In this document: positions 26,693 to 36,100 of the stretch, piece by piece | Layout: every line of letters begins with the position of its first letter | Position numbering within the stretch: the first letter of the stretch is position 1 | NCBI RefSeq assembly: GCF_025148635.1 | Contig: NZ_CP102269.1 | Coordinates: forward strand, 3,906,001-3,970,000 | Source: Butyricimonas virosa | GTDB taxonomy: Bacteria > Bacteroidota > Bacteroidia > Bacteroidales > Marinifilaceae | DNA: 64,000 bases | Direction: 5' to 3' | Position numbers and translations under genes: made by a program | Notes under the pieces: generated by a model | Told to the model about the DNA's origin: nothing | Database searches by the model: none | Seen by the model: only the letters and a program-made list of their open reading frames with translations

Positions 26693-28303
26693 ATGTATAA
26701 GTTTTATTTCTATATTATTTGCTGTGTGGTGGTGGGAACGGCTTGTTCGAACGAGACGGACCCCACGGTCTTACCCCCGACACTGACTTTGCATGAGGCT
26801 ACTGGAATTACCCGGAATGAGGCCTGTTTATCCGGGAAAATAGTATTGAACGGGGAGGGAACGGTACGGGATTGTTATTTCGTGTATGGAAGTTCGCCGG
26901 AGGAGATGATACAGGTTGCAGCAACCCGGACGGAGGAGGGTGCGGAGGTTACATTGGAGGGGTTGAAGGCGGGAACGGAGTATGGTTATTACTTGGAAGT
27001 TTCTAATGGTGGTAGTGTGGTACGGACGGGAATGTTGCGTTTTCGTACATCACCGAACACGGAGCCCGTGCTGGGAGAGATGGTTTTGATTAATAAAGGA
27101 CCCACGACGGCAGTCGTGCAGTGCGTGTTAGTCGAGAATGGAGGCGAGGCTCTTTCTTTTCTGGGATTCAAATACCGGAAGGAGATCTCCGCGGAAGAGT
27201 TGTTTGTTGCTGCAGAGCCGGGAGAAGAGGGCCATTTTAGGGCCCGGTTGACGGATTTGAATTTATCTACATCCTATGTGGTTCGGGCTTATGCCGCCAA
27301 TGCCGTGGGGGAGATATACACGGGTGAAGTGAAGTTTATCACGGATAACGCTATATATGTTTCGGAGCCGGGGACGCTGTCGGAGGTGATTAGCGAGCGA
27401 CAGAAATATCAATTGACCGAGATTTCTATTAGCGGAAGGTTGAACGGTTCCGATTTCCGCTTGTTGCGGGATATGTTGGGACGGGGAGTTGAGGGGGAAG
27501 TGACTCCCGGTATACTGAGTCGGCTTTACCTGACTGATGTACAGGTCGTCGAGGGGGGAATGAGTTACTATTCTTCCCGCTATACGGCTAATGATACGTT
27601 GGGGTATGGTATGTTTATGAATTGTCGGAATCTTCGGGAAATCGCTTTGCCGAACACGATAAAGGTCGTGGAGAAAGATGCATTCAAGGGGTGTACCGGG
27701 TTAACGGTTCTGACGATTCCCGATGAGGTACGAAGTTTTGCCTCCTCGGAGGGGTGTAGCTCGTTGCAAGAGTTTCGGGTTTCTGTTATGAATTCCGGTT
27801 TCACGGCGGAAGACGGTATTTTGTATGACAAGGGGAAAGAGACGTTATTGTTGTATCCGGAAGGGAGGGCACGGGCTGTATTCGAGATTCCCGAGGGGGT
27901 GAAAAAGATTGCCGAATATGCTTTCCTGTATGCACCCGTGGATACTTTGAGCATGGCACATTCGGTCACGGTGTTGGGACTTCAGGCGTTTCGAGGTGCC
28001 AAGTTTAAGAAAGTTGTTCTTTCCGATGGAATAGCCTCGGTACCGGGTGCGGTTTTTCAGGCGTGTACCGGGTTACGCTCCGTGATTTTGGGGAGGGGTA
28101 CCATGTTTATATCTGATTACTGTTTTGACGGGTGTATGCTGGAAGAATTACGTGTGTTGGCCGATATTCCTCCTGCGTGTGCATCCAAGGCTTTCGAGGG
28201 AGGGAATTTCTTTGATTCGTGCGTGCTTTACGTGCCTGCCGGGTGTAAAAACAAGTATCGTTATGCCGATCCTTGGGGGAAGTTTAAACGCATTGTGGAG
28301 TAA
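26693..28303 (+). CDS. Fn3-like / BspA LRR lipoprotein
   Basis: A 536-residue predicted lipoprotein (lipobox VGTAC). Two fibronectin-III-like domains span about residues 25-215 (GLKAGTEYGYYLEVSNGG; NLSTSYVVRAYAANAVGE). A linker follows, with SGRLNGSDFRLLRDMLG, which echoes GEINADDFYFMRDSMG in the M64 chimera. BspA-type leucine-rich repeats finish the protein (about 300-530), ending with the LYVPAGCKNKYRYADPWGKFKRIVE cap. The linker-plus-LRR half is thus homologous to the middle of the chimera, so the two genes share a module. It is the last gene of the operon; no clear terminator hairpin follows. Confidence 0.82.
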   Translation: MYKFYFYIICCVVVGTACSNETDPTVLPPTLTLHEATGITRNEACLSGKIVLNGEGTVRDCYFVYGSSPEEMIQVAATRTEEGAEVTLEGLKAGTEYGYYLEVSNGGSVVRTGMLRFRTSPNTEPVLGEMVLINKGPTTAVVQCVLVENGGEALSFLGFKYRKEISAEELFVAAEPGEEGHFRARLTDLNLSTSYVVRAYAANAVGEIYTGEVKFITDNAIYVSEPGTLSEVISERQKYQLTEISISGRLNGSDFRLLRDMLGRGVEGEVTPGILSRLYLTDVQVVEGGMSYYSSRYTANDTLGYGMFMNCRNLREIALPNTIKVVEKDAFKGCTGLTVLTIPDEVRSFASSEGCSSLQEFRVSVMNSGFTAEDGILYDKGKETLLLYPEGRARAVFEIPEGVKKIAEYAFLYAPVDTLSMAHSVTVLGLQAFRGAKFKKVVLSDGIASVPGAVFQACTGLRSVILGRGTMFISDYCFDGCMLEELRVLADIPPACASKAFEGGNFFDSCVLYVPAGCKNKYRYADPWGKFKRIVE

Positions 28304-28430
28304 GCGAGTTTGTAGAAAAATATCATTGGGAACTTTATTTGTAATTGGGAGTTTCCTATATAAGATACTTTTTGTCTGTGGCGGGCTAAAATATAGACGG
28401 TGAAGAGTAGGATAAATCGTCCCTATTTTG

Positions 28431-28438
28431 TATATTTG
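28431..28438 (+). promoter_or_regulatory. Putative -7 promoter element of the BRO-N gene
   Basis: TATATTTG, 22 bp before the ATG at 28461. No clear -33 box is visible. Confidence 0.5.
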
Positions 28439-28460
28439 TGTAAACTTAAAATCGTGAGTC

Positions 28461-29324
28461 ATGGTAAAGCAAAATGCAATAAAGGTTTTCGAGGAGAAGA
28501 AAGTTCGTACGGTATGGGACAGCGATAAGGAAGAGTGGTATTTCTCCATAGTTGACGTGGTGGCGGTGTTAACGGATAGTCCTAATCCTCGGAATTATTG
28601 GAAGGTGCTGAAACATAGACTTGTAAAAGAGGGTAACGAGTCGGTTACAAATTGTAACCAACTGAAAATGCCCTCGTCTGATGGCAAATATTACAAAACA
28701 GATGTTGCAACAACCGAGCAATTATTCCGGTTGATACAGTCAATTCCTTCTCCTAAAGCGGAACCTTTCAAGTTGTGGATGGCACAGGTGGTCAAGGAGC
28801 GGTTAGATCAAATGCAAGATCCGGAGTTGTCAATCCAGCAGGCCATGATGGATTACAAGCGGCTGGGCTATTCCGATAACTGGATCAATCAACGGCTCAA
28901 GAGTATAGAGATACGCAAGGATTTAACCGATGAATGGAAGCGCCACGGGTTACAGGAGGGAGTGCAGTTTGCCACGCTGACAGATATTATCTACAAGACG
29001 TGGGCAGGTAAGATAGCCAAGGAGTACAAACAATTCAAGGGTTTGAAGAAAGAGAACCTGCGGGATAACATGACGAACACGGAACTGGTGCTAAATATGC
29101 TTGCAGAATTGTCTACTAAAAGAATATCGGAAGTGCGGAATCCCGAATCTTTCGAAGAACACATGAATGTCGCCCATCAAGGTGGAAGTGTAGCCCGTAA
29201 TGCAAGAATGGAATTGGAGGCTAGAATAGGGGAAGATGTTGTGACACCTTTAAATGCCAAAGATATGTTAGAGTTGCAGGGTGATGCGGGCACGAAAGAG
29301 GGGGAAGAAGACGTTCAAGAATGA
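28461..29324 (+). CDS. BRO family N-terminal domain (phage antirepressor-like) protein
   Basis: A 287-residue protein. Residues about 8-110 form a BRO-N domain (VRTVWDSDKEEWYFSIVDVVAVLTDSPNPRNYWKVLKHRL, DVATTEQLFRLIQSIPS), a DNA-binding module of phage antirepressors and baculovirus BRO proteins. The C-terminal half (QFATLTDIIYKTWAGKIAKEYKQFKGLKKENLRDNMTNTELVLNMLAE) resembles the C-terminal part of the KilA-N protein at 17408-18208. The two genes therefore flank the surface operon on both sides. No integrase or structural phage genes accompany it. It converges on the kinase gene with 18 bp between stops. Confidence 0.85.
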   Translation: MVKQNAIKVFEEKKVRTVWDSDKEEWYFSIVDVVAVLTDSPNPRNYWKVLKHRLVKEGNESVTNCNQLKMPSSDGKYYKTDVATTEQLFRLIQSIPSPKAEPFKLWMAQVVKERLDQMQDPELSIQQAMMDYKRLGYSDNWINQRLKSIEIRKDLTDEWKRHGLQEGVQFATLTDIIYKTWAGKIAKEYKQFKGLKKENLRDNMTNTELVLNMLAELSTKRISEVRNPESFEEHMNVAHQGGSVARNARMELEARIGEDVVTPLNAKDMLELQGDAGTKEGEEDVQE

Positions 29325-29342
29325 ACGTGACGGTATGTCTTA

Positions 29343-30476
29343 TCAGAGTTTTTCCCGGATATTTCTTACTTCCCGTTTTACGTCAAGTTGTATGCTGGAC
29401 AGAAGTCTTTTGTATACCGAAGTTTTTCGTTGATTTGCCTCTGGAAAATCGGTATTTAAAGCTTTTTGTAATGCCTGATACATTAACAGGCTATCTTGCA
29501 CTAATTCTTGGCGGTTTTCCGAGTATCGGGTTATATTCCGGTGTAAACGGTTTTTCTCTTGTAAGAGGGTGTGATGGTAGGCATTACCGGTAGAGAAATT
29601 GCTATATACTTGGGTAATCGTATTTTTGTCCGGGGATTTATTTCCGGCAAAAGGGTATTGCAGGTAAAGGAAGGTGATCACGAAAGAGACAAGGATAAAC
29701 ACGGCGTATTTGTAGATTGTTCTGAAAGATTTGCTTTTCAGGGTTTCGATGATTTCTGCGGTATTATTGAAACGTGAATTCGGGTCCTGGCAGGTACATT
29801 TCTGGGCGATAGAGGCTAGTTTGCGATCTTTTAGGATGATTGATAGTTCCTCGATGATGATGCCCAATGAATAGATGTCTGTTCTGCAATCCAGTATCGC
29901 TTTCGGGTTTAGTTGTTCCGGGGCGAGGTATTTTTCTGTTCCGGCTGGAATTTTCAGGATTTCGTAATCATCACAATCAGCAAGTCCGAAATCAATGAGT
30001 TTCACATTGTTCCCGTTATGCGTGATAAGGATGTTATTCGGTTTCAGGTCTTTGTGGATCAGTTGCTTGCTGTGAATGTACTGCAAGGCATTACATATTT
30101 CCGTGATGAACTTGTAGGCTAGAGGCTGGGTCAGTTTACCTTGTTCGATAAAAGTGGTTAACGGGATACCGTCGATGTATTCCAGTACGATGTAATTGCC
30201 CAAAAGATCGTTTTTTTCCCATCCCAAGGTGTGACGGATGTTGGGGTGGTCCAGTTGATAACCGATATTGAATTCCTTTAGCAAGAGTTGCTTGTAGAAT
30301 TCTTGCGAGGAATAGAAGGGTTGCAGGCTTTTCAGGATATGCAGTTTTCCATACCGGCGGCATAGATGTAACTGACTGAATCCGTTGGCCGGGGTATAAA
30401 ATTCTTTCAGGTCCGTGTATATATCCAAGGTTATATCCTCTCCGAAAAAACCGGATGATAAAGTTTCCTCATTCAT
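29343..30476 (-). CDS. Membrane-anchored Ser/Thr protein kinase
   Basis: A 377-residue Hanks-type kinase. The kinase domain (about residues 1-260) has the VAIK-like lysine in HILKSLQPF, the catalytic loop HKDLKPNNIL (D about 142) and the metal-binding DFG in KLIDFGLAD. One transmembrane helix follows (about 275-292, YAVFILVSFVITFLYL), then a ~75-residue C-terminal segment that would lie outside the cytoplasm. The glycine-rich loop is weak. The gene begins inside the stop codon of the HTH-like gene upstream (TAATG), so the two proteins are made together. It diverges from the sigma/FecR/Sus operon. Confidence 0.88.
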   Translation of the reverse strand: MNEETLSSGFFGEDITLDIYTDLKEFYTPANGFSQLHLCRRYGKLHILKSLQPFYSSQEFYKQLLLKEFNIGYQLDHPNIRHTLGWEKNDLLGNYIVLEYIDGIPLTTFIEQGKLTQPLAYKFITEICNALQYIHSKQLIHKDLKPNNILITHNGNNVKLIDFGLADCDDYEILKIPAGTEKYLAPEQLNPKAILDCRTDIYSLGIIIEELSIILKDRKLASIAQKCTCQDPNSRFNNTAEIIETLKSKSFRTIYKYAVFILVSFVITFLYLQYPFAGNKSPDKNTITQVYSNFSTGNAYHHTLLQEKNRLHRNITRYSENRQELVQDSLLMYQALQKALNTDFPEANQRKTSVYKRLLSSIQLDVKREVRNIREKL

Positions 30477-31048
30477 TATGTCAGTTGATTGATTAAAGTG
30501 AGTCCCCCGTTACGTCCGGCAATGAAGGGCGGTGTTTTTTGGTTATCTCTTAAGATGTAGGATAACAGCAAAGGTTGGCCCATTAGAAAACAAGCTGTTT
30601 CGAAGTAGTCTCCTCTTCTTAGCTTGGATTGCTTCGAGTCGATAACCTGAAAGCGGGCTTCCCCGTGGTATTGCAGGCGCAAGTAACGATTGGGCGACCA
30701 GCCTATTTCGATCTCGTCTCCCGGCTTTAAATCCTGTACTTGTATTTGTTTCGTGGTGAAAAATGATGAATTGTACATCGTGCTGGTTTTCAGATGGTGG
30801 CAAAAGTCGCTGAAACAAGTGAAACCGATGTACCGGGATAATAAATCCAAGGTTTGAGTGCGCGGCTGGTGCGTGTCGTTGACATATCCCCACAGGCGTT
30901 TTAACGTGGAGGTGGAGATTAGGTAACCGTGTTCGGATTTTAGATGAAGAGAGAATTCGTCGAAATCGGTCGTGGTAAGTAAATTCCGAGAATACTTTTT
31001 TCCGACTAATGCTAGTAACTCCATTATTTCCGGTTTCAATTCATTCAT
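30476..31048 (-). CDS. HTH-like regulator partnered with the Ser/Thr kinase
   Basis: A 190-residue protein. Residues about 10-80 (STSTLKRLWGYVNDTHQPRTQTLDLLSRYIGF) look like a winged or lambda-type helix-turn-helix domain. The remainder (EIGWSPNRYLRLQYHGEARFQVIDSKQSKLRRGD) is a small beta-barrel-like module. It lacks a signal peptide. The stop overlaps the kinase ATG by one base, so it is a plausible substrate or effector of the kinase. The same architecture is familiar next to Hanks-type kinases in Bacteroidales, from memory only. A putative -7 box on the minus strand (TAAATTTG, 31082-31089) precedes it. Confidence 0.6.
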   Translation of the reverse strand: MNELKPEIMELLALVGKKYSRNLLTTTDFDEFSLHLKSEHGYLISTSTLKRLWGYVNDTHQPRTQTLDLLSRYIGFTCFSDFCHHLKTSTMYNSSFFTTKQIQVQDLKPGDEIEIGWSPNRYLRLQYHGEARFQVIDSKQSKLRRGDYFETACFLMGQPLLLSYILRDNQKTPPFIAGRNGGLTLINQLT

Positions 31049-31206
31049 TCGATATAAAATTAGACTGATGATAAATCATGACAAATTTACTAGAATATGG
31101 CGGAATAGAAAAATTTTTAAACGGATAAAAGTATGTCAAAAGGGGCGTGAATGTTCATTTTTGTATTTTTGTACACGAAGTATGTTTTGAAAGAATTTTA
31201 AATCAC

Positions 31207-31214
31207 TATATTTG
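31207..31214 (+). promoter_or_regulatory. Putative -7 element of the sigma/FecR/Sus operon
   Basis: TATATTTG, 31 bp before the sigma-factor ATG at 31245. A TTTG at 31186-31189 is 17 bp upstream, slightly short of the usual gap. A second TAnnTTTG (TATTTTTG, 31164-31171) offers an alternative. Confidence 0.55.
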
Positions 31215-31244
31215 TCTAATGGGTGATGAAGAATATATGTCGAT

Positions 31245-31796
31245 ATGATAGATGAGCAGTTGATTTTATCCGGGGTAAACCGCAAGAATGAAAAGGCTTG
31301 GAAGAGTCTTTACGAGCATTACTATGCGGCTTTGTGTACCTACGTGAACCGGATTTTGAAGGGATCGGAGAGTACGGAGGATTTGGTACAGGAGGTTTTT
31401 ATCGCTATCTGGAAGTCGGATAAGAAATTTGATTCCGTGCAGGATTTAACCCGTTATTTGTACCGGGCGTGTTATAATAACGCTTTGGTGTTCGTGCGGA
31501 ATAACCAGATCCATGATACTATTCTGAATTCTATCGGGGCTGAAAGTGATTTTACCGCTGATGACGTGTACGCCCAGACCGTGCGGGAGGAAGTTACCCG
31601 GCAGTTGTACGTGTATATCGAGGCCTTGCCTTCGGAGCAGAAGAAAGTGATTCTGATGAGTATCGAGGGGTATTCGTGGGATGAGATTGCGGAAAAATTG
31701 GGGGTTAGCGTGAATACCGTAAAGACACATAAAAGTCGTGGGTTCAGGTCGTTACGTTCGAAGTTTCAGGATTCCGTGTGCCTGTTTTTAATTTAA
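31245..31796 (+). CDS. ECF RNA polymerase sigma-70 factor
   Basis: A 183-residue ECF sigma factor. Region 2 (EDLVQEVFIAIWKSDKKF, about residues 44-62) and region 4 helix-turn-helix (GYSWDEIAEKLGVSVNTVKTHKSRGFRSLRSKF, about 143-175) are both intact. It is the first gene of the operon with a FecR-type anti-sigma factor next, the standard layout by which a SusC outer-membrane protein signals ligand binding to transcription. It should direct transcription of the downstream Sus genes. Confidence 0.95.
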   Translation: MIDEQLILSGVNRKNEKAWKSLYEHYYAALCTYVNRILKGSESTEDLVQEVFIAIWKSDKKFDSVQDLTRYLYRACYNNALVFVRNNQIHDTILNSIGAESDFTADDVYAQTVREEVTRQLYVYIEALPSEQKKVILMSIEGYSWDEIAEKLGVSVNTVKTHKSRGFRSLRSKFQDSVCLFLI

Positions 31797-31873
31797 TTGA
31801 AAAAAAATGACTACTCGTGTCATCTGAAATCGGGAGTTGTGTATTATGAGTATACAAAGTGAACCGATAATAG

Positions 31874-33034
31874 ATGAACATGAAGAAAGATATATATGAT
31901 GACGCTTCTTTGATCAAGAAATCTTTGTTGAAAGATTTGAGCGAGGAAGATCGAATGAAGTTGGAGCAGTTGCTGGAAGATCGGCAATTAGGGGAGGTGT
32001 ATGATCAGTTGAGTGATCCGACGTACTTGAAAAAGCAATTTATGGAGTACGAGAATTATTCGGGTAAGAAAGGCTACATGGTTTTTAGAGAACGAAGGGG
32101 ACGTGCCCGACGGGTGAATACGATTCGTTGGGTGGCGGCCGTGGCTGCCGTGTGGGTGATTGTACTGGGATCGATGTTATGGTTGACGTTAGGAGAGAGC
32201 GGGGAAAAGGAAGTACCGCCCGTGGCCTCGAAAGTTATTCCGGCAGGGGAGAAGAAGGCCCGGTTGATTTTAGCCGACGGGACCGAGGTCGAGGTGTCGA
32301 AGACGGGTGCGCACGTGTTGAAAGAGGAGGGTGTGAATATAAAATACGAGAACGGGGAGATTTCTTACGAGACGGAAAGGGTGTCTACCGAAATTGTTTA
32401 TAATGAACTGGAGGTTCCGAGAGGAGGAGAGTGTATCATCACGCTGGATGACGGGACGAAGGTGTGGGTGAATGCCGAGACCCGGTTGAAATACCCGGTA
32501 ACGTTCGTGGGAGAGAAGCGGGAGGTTATACTGGAAGGAGAAGCTTTTTTTGACGTGGTGAAGAGCGAGAAGCCTTTTATCGTGAAGACGTCTTTCGGGG
32601 ATGTGAGGGTGTTGGGAACGGCCTTCGGGATAAATGCTTATGCGGATGCTCCGGAGAGCTATACGACCTTGGTAAGGGGTAAAGTGAGTGTTGAGACAGG
32701 TGAGGCCGATCCGGTGATTATTCACCCCGGAGAACAAGTGGTTACGTTCAAGGACGGGAAGATGATCCGGCAGGAGGTGGATGTGGAGGAGTTCGTGGGG
32801 TGGAAAGACGGTATATATGTTTTCCGGGAGAAGCATTTGGGGGATATCATGAAGACGTTGGAACGATGGTATAATATATCCGTGCTTTTTGAAGAAGAAG
32901 AGTTGAGAGAACTTCCATTTACAGGGAATTTGAAACGATATGATGATATAAATGTATTTTTTGATGCTTTAACCCGTACCGGGGATATGAAGTATCGGGT
33001 GGATGGGAATCACGTGATTTTATATATAAACTAA
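31874..33034 (+). CDS. FecR family anti-sigma factor
   Basis: A 386-residue anti-sigma factor. The N-terminal ~90 residues are cytoplasmic and should hold the sigma factor. One transmembrane helix follows (about 78-98, VAAVAAVWVIVLGSMLWLTL), then a periplasmic FecR domain (EVPRGGECIITLDDGTKVWVNAETRLKYPVTFVGEKREVILEGEAFFDV) and a C-terminal STN-contact module (FREKHLGDIMKTLERWYNISVLFE). It should release the sigma factor when the STN domain of the following SusC engages. An ATG at 31880 is an alternative start. Confidence 0.93.
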   Translation: MNMKKDIYDDASLIKKSLLKDLSEEDRMKLEQLLEDRQLGEVYDQLSDPTYLKKQFMEYENYSGKKGYMVFRERRGRARRVNTIRWVAAVAAVWVIVLGSMLWLTLGESGEKEVPPVASKVIPAGEKKARLILADGTEVEVSKTGAHVLKEEGVNIKYENGEISYETERVSTEIVYNELEVPRGGECIITLDDGTKVWVNAETRLKYPVTFVGEKREVILEGEAFFDVVKSEKPFIVKTSFGDVRVLGTAFGINAYADAPESYTTLVRGKVSVETGEADPVIIHPGEQVVTFKDGKMIRQEVDVEEFVGWKDGIYVFREKHLGDIMKTLERWYNISVLFEEEELRELPFTGNLKRYDDINVFFDALTRTGDMKYRVDGNHVILYIN

Positions 33035-33037
33035 AAC

Positions 33038-33082
33038 GAGATAACGGACTACAAATTTCTCAGGTTCGATGTCCATTATCTC
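33038..33082 (+). promoter_or_regulatory. Inverted repeat between fecR and susC
   Basis: GAGATAACGGAC (33038-33049) pairs with GTCCATTATCTC (33071-33082): 11 of 12 bases, 21-nt loop. There is no trailing T run, so it looks more like an mRNA-processing or stabilising hairpin or an attenuator than a terminator. It could set different expression of the regulators and the transport genes. Confidence 0.65.
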
Positions 33083-33107
33083 ATCTTAACAAGTAATTTA
33101 CAAATCT

Positions 33108-36100
33108 ATGAAAAAAAATCCATTCTTGAAGTGGAAAAGGCTTTTAAAATGCAAAGGCTTTTTTCACGTGGTAAGTTTGACACTTATCCTGACGCTAGGA
33201 AGTTTGGCGGGATATGGTGCTAAAGTCGTGCCGGATACGGTTTCTTTGAATCTGAAAGAGGTGAAACTGGAGAGGTTCGTGGAGGTGATGAAGCAGAAAA
33301 CGGGACTGAATTTCCTGTATAATTCATTGCTGTTTAAAGATGCGAAAACGGTTACCGTGGAAGCAAAAGGGGAGAATTGGGAAGCGGTGCTGAAACGGGT
33401 TTTGGAGAAAGAGGGGTTCACGTATGACCTGAAGGATGATATTGTGGTGATCAAACGGAAGGTTGAAAGTAATACCCGTCAGGTATCAGATCCCTCTAAC
33501 GTTGTGAAAGGGAAAATCGTGGATTCTAATAAGGAACCTCTTCCCGGTGTCACCATATTGCTGAAGGGAACGAGTGTCGGAACGGTAACTGATTCTAAAG
33601 GAGATTTTTCAATCCGTGTGCCTCAGGGGGTTGATTCTTTGATTGTCAGTTTCGTGGGAATGCAGACCACGTATCTGAAACTTGAAAAGAATAAGTTCGA
33701 GTACACGGTTGTGATGAAGGAGGATATGACTCAACTTGGGGAAGTGGTGATTACCGGTTACCAGGAGTTTGACAGGTCGAGAATGGCAGGTTCTGTTTCT
33801 TCAATAAAAGCGGAGGATTTGCATTTTAACGGGACGAATACTTTGGAGCAGGCGTTGCAGGGACGATTACCGGGTGTCGTTATCACGAACACGAGCGGGT
33901 TGGTCGGTGTGCGGCAGAAGACCCGGGTACGGGGAACTTCCACGTTGTTGGGAAGTCAGGAACCGATTTGGGTCGTGGACGGGATTATCCAGGAGGACCC
34001 GCTTCCGTTTGACACGAAGACATTGAGTAGCGTGGGGGATATAAACTCGGATAATTTCGATTATATCCGGAATTTCGTGGGTAGCTCTATCTCTTGGTTG
34101 AATCCCAATGACATCGAGAGTATCACGGTGTTGAAGGATGCTTCTTCCACGGCGATTTATGGTGTACGTGCTGCCAATGGCGTGATCGTGATTAAGACGA
34201 AACGAGGAAAAACGGGAAGGGCTTCAATCACTTATTCTGCGTCTTTGAACGTGGCGGAGCAGGTGACTTATGATAAGTTAGAATTGATGAATTCCAAAGA
34301 GCGGGTGGATGTGTCCCGGGAGATTTTCCAGAGAGGGTTGACGGCCACTTGGACGAATAATAATATCGGTTATGCCGGGGTTCTGAACCAGTATTTGAAT
34401 AAGGAGATTACGGCGGAACAGTTTGAACGACAAGTGGCTAAATTAGAAACGACGAACACGGATTGGTTTGATATTCTTTTTCGTAACCCGTTTAGTCATA
34501 ATCACTCAATTTCGGTTTCCGGTGGTAGCGAGGACGTGCGTTATTACACCTCTCTGTCATATAGCTCCACGAAAGGTACGGCTGTGGGGAATGATAACGA
34601 GTCGTATGGCGCTAATGTCGGGGTGGATATGACCGTGACGGATAAGTTCAGGGCTTCTTTTACTTTAGCCGGTTCGCACGGGACGACGAAAGGGTTTACG
34701 ATTGTCAGTCCTTACGAGTATGCCACGAAAACGAATCGGGCGATTGCTGCATACGAGGATAATGGTGATTTGTCTTATTATCAAAAAGAAAGCGGTTTCC
34801 TGTTCAATGTTATCAATGAACGGGATGAATCCGGTACTTCCAATAAGACGTTATCTCTGAATACAAATTTGAATTTGAATTATGATTTCACGGAATCATT
34901 GAAATTCCAGATGTTGGGGAGTGTGAATATCGCTTCGGTTATCGGGGAATCGTGGGCAACAGAGCGGACGGAGTATATTGCCAAGATACGGCGTTATGAT
35001 TATGGTGCCTATAAGGCGATTGATTCTGAGTACAAAAATTCACCGCTTCCCGTGGGAGGAGAATATAGTCAGGATGAAAACAAGACGGTGTCTTGGAATT
35101 GGAGGAATTCGCTCTCTTTCGACAAAGTGTTTAACGGGGTACATGCTTTAACGACGATGTTGGGTATCGAGTTGAGTAGCACGAAGAATTCGGGATTTTC
35201 CTCCACGGCCTACGGTTATTTGAAATATCGGGGAAAATCGTTTACACAGGTTCCGATAACATTAGTTAATCCGGTTAGTCAGGCGGAATACGCGAATGAA
35301 TTACAGAAGAAGTTTACCCGTAAAATCACGGACAAGAAAACCAATCAAATGGGGGCTTATCTGACGGTGAATTACGCTTATGACGGGAAGTACGTGGTGA
35401 ATTTCAGCGTGCGTATGGATGCTTCCAACCGTTTCGGGCGGTATGCTAACGAGAATTTCAATCCGGTATGGGCCGGGGGACTTCGTTGGAACGTGGCTCG
35501 TGAAGTTTGGTTTAGTAAACAGAATATCGTGTCTGATTTGAGTTTGCGTTTCAGTTACGGGTATCAACGAAATATGGCAACAAATTATAGTCCCAGTTTG
35601 ATCGTGAAGGTTCCGTCGTCTTCGGCTTCAAGCGCTGTAACAGACCAGAATACGGGGGAGGATTTGTTGGAAATCAGTTCTCTTCCGTACGAGGATTTGC
35701 GTTGGGAAAAGACCTCTTCTTATAATTACGGGGTGGATATGGGATTGTTTGATAATAAGATTCGGGTTGGTTTCGAATATTACGTGAAGAAGGGAAAGGA
35801 TATGATTACTTCGTTGTTGGTGCCCCGGGAATATGGTATCGAAAATATGCCCGTGAATGGGGGAAGTATGAATAATTCGGGTTGGGAGTTGAGCGTGAGT
35901 TTTACTCCGGTGCGGACAAAGAATTTTACTTGGGATATGGGGCTGAATACCTCCAAGAATAATAATAAAATCACGAAAGTGGGTATGCAGAATCTTACTT
36001 GGAAGACAGCCGTTAGTGGGGATTACTACAAGAAAGGATATGCGGTATCTTCATTTTGGGCTTTTGATTGCGAGGGGATAGATCAGACAACCGGTTACCC

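Noticed and set aside
17408..29324. Possible prophage around the KilA-N and BRO-N genes
   Set aside because: No integrase, terminase, capsid, tail or lysis genes occur between or near them; the genes between encode surface proteins.
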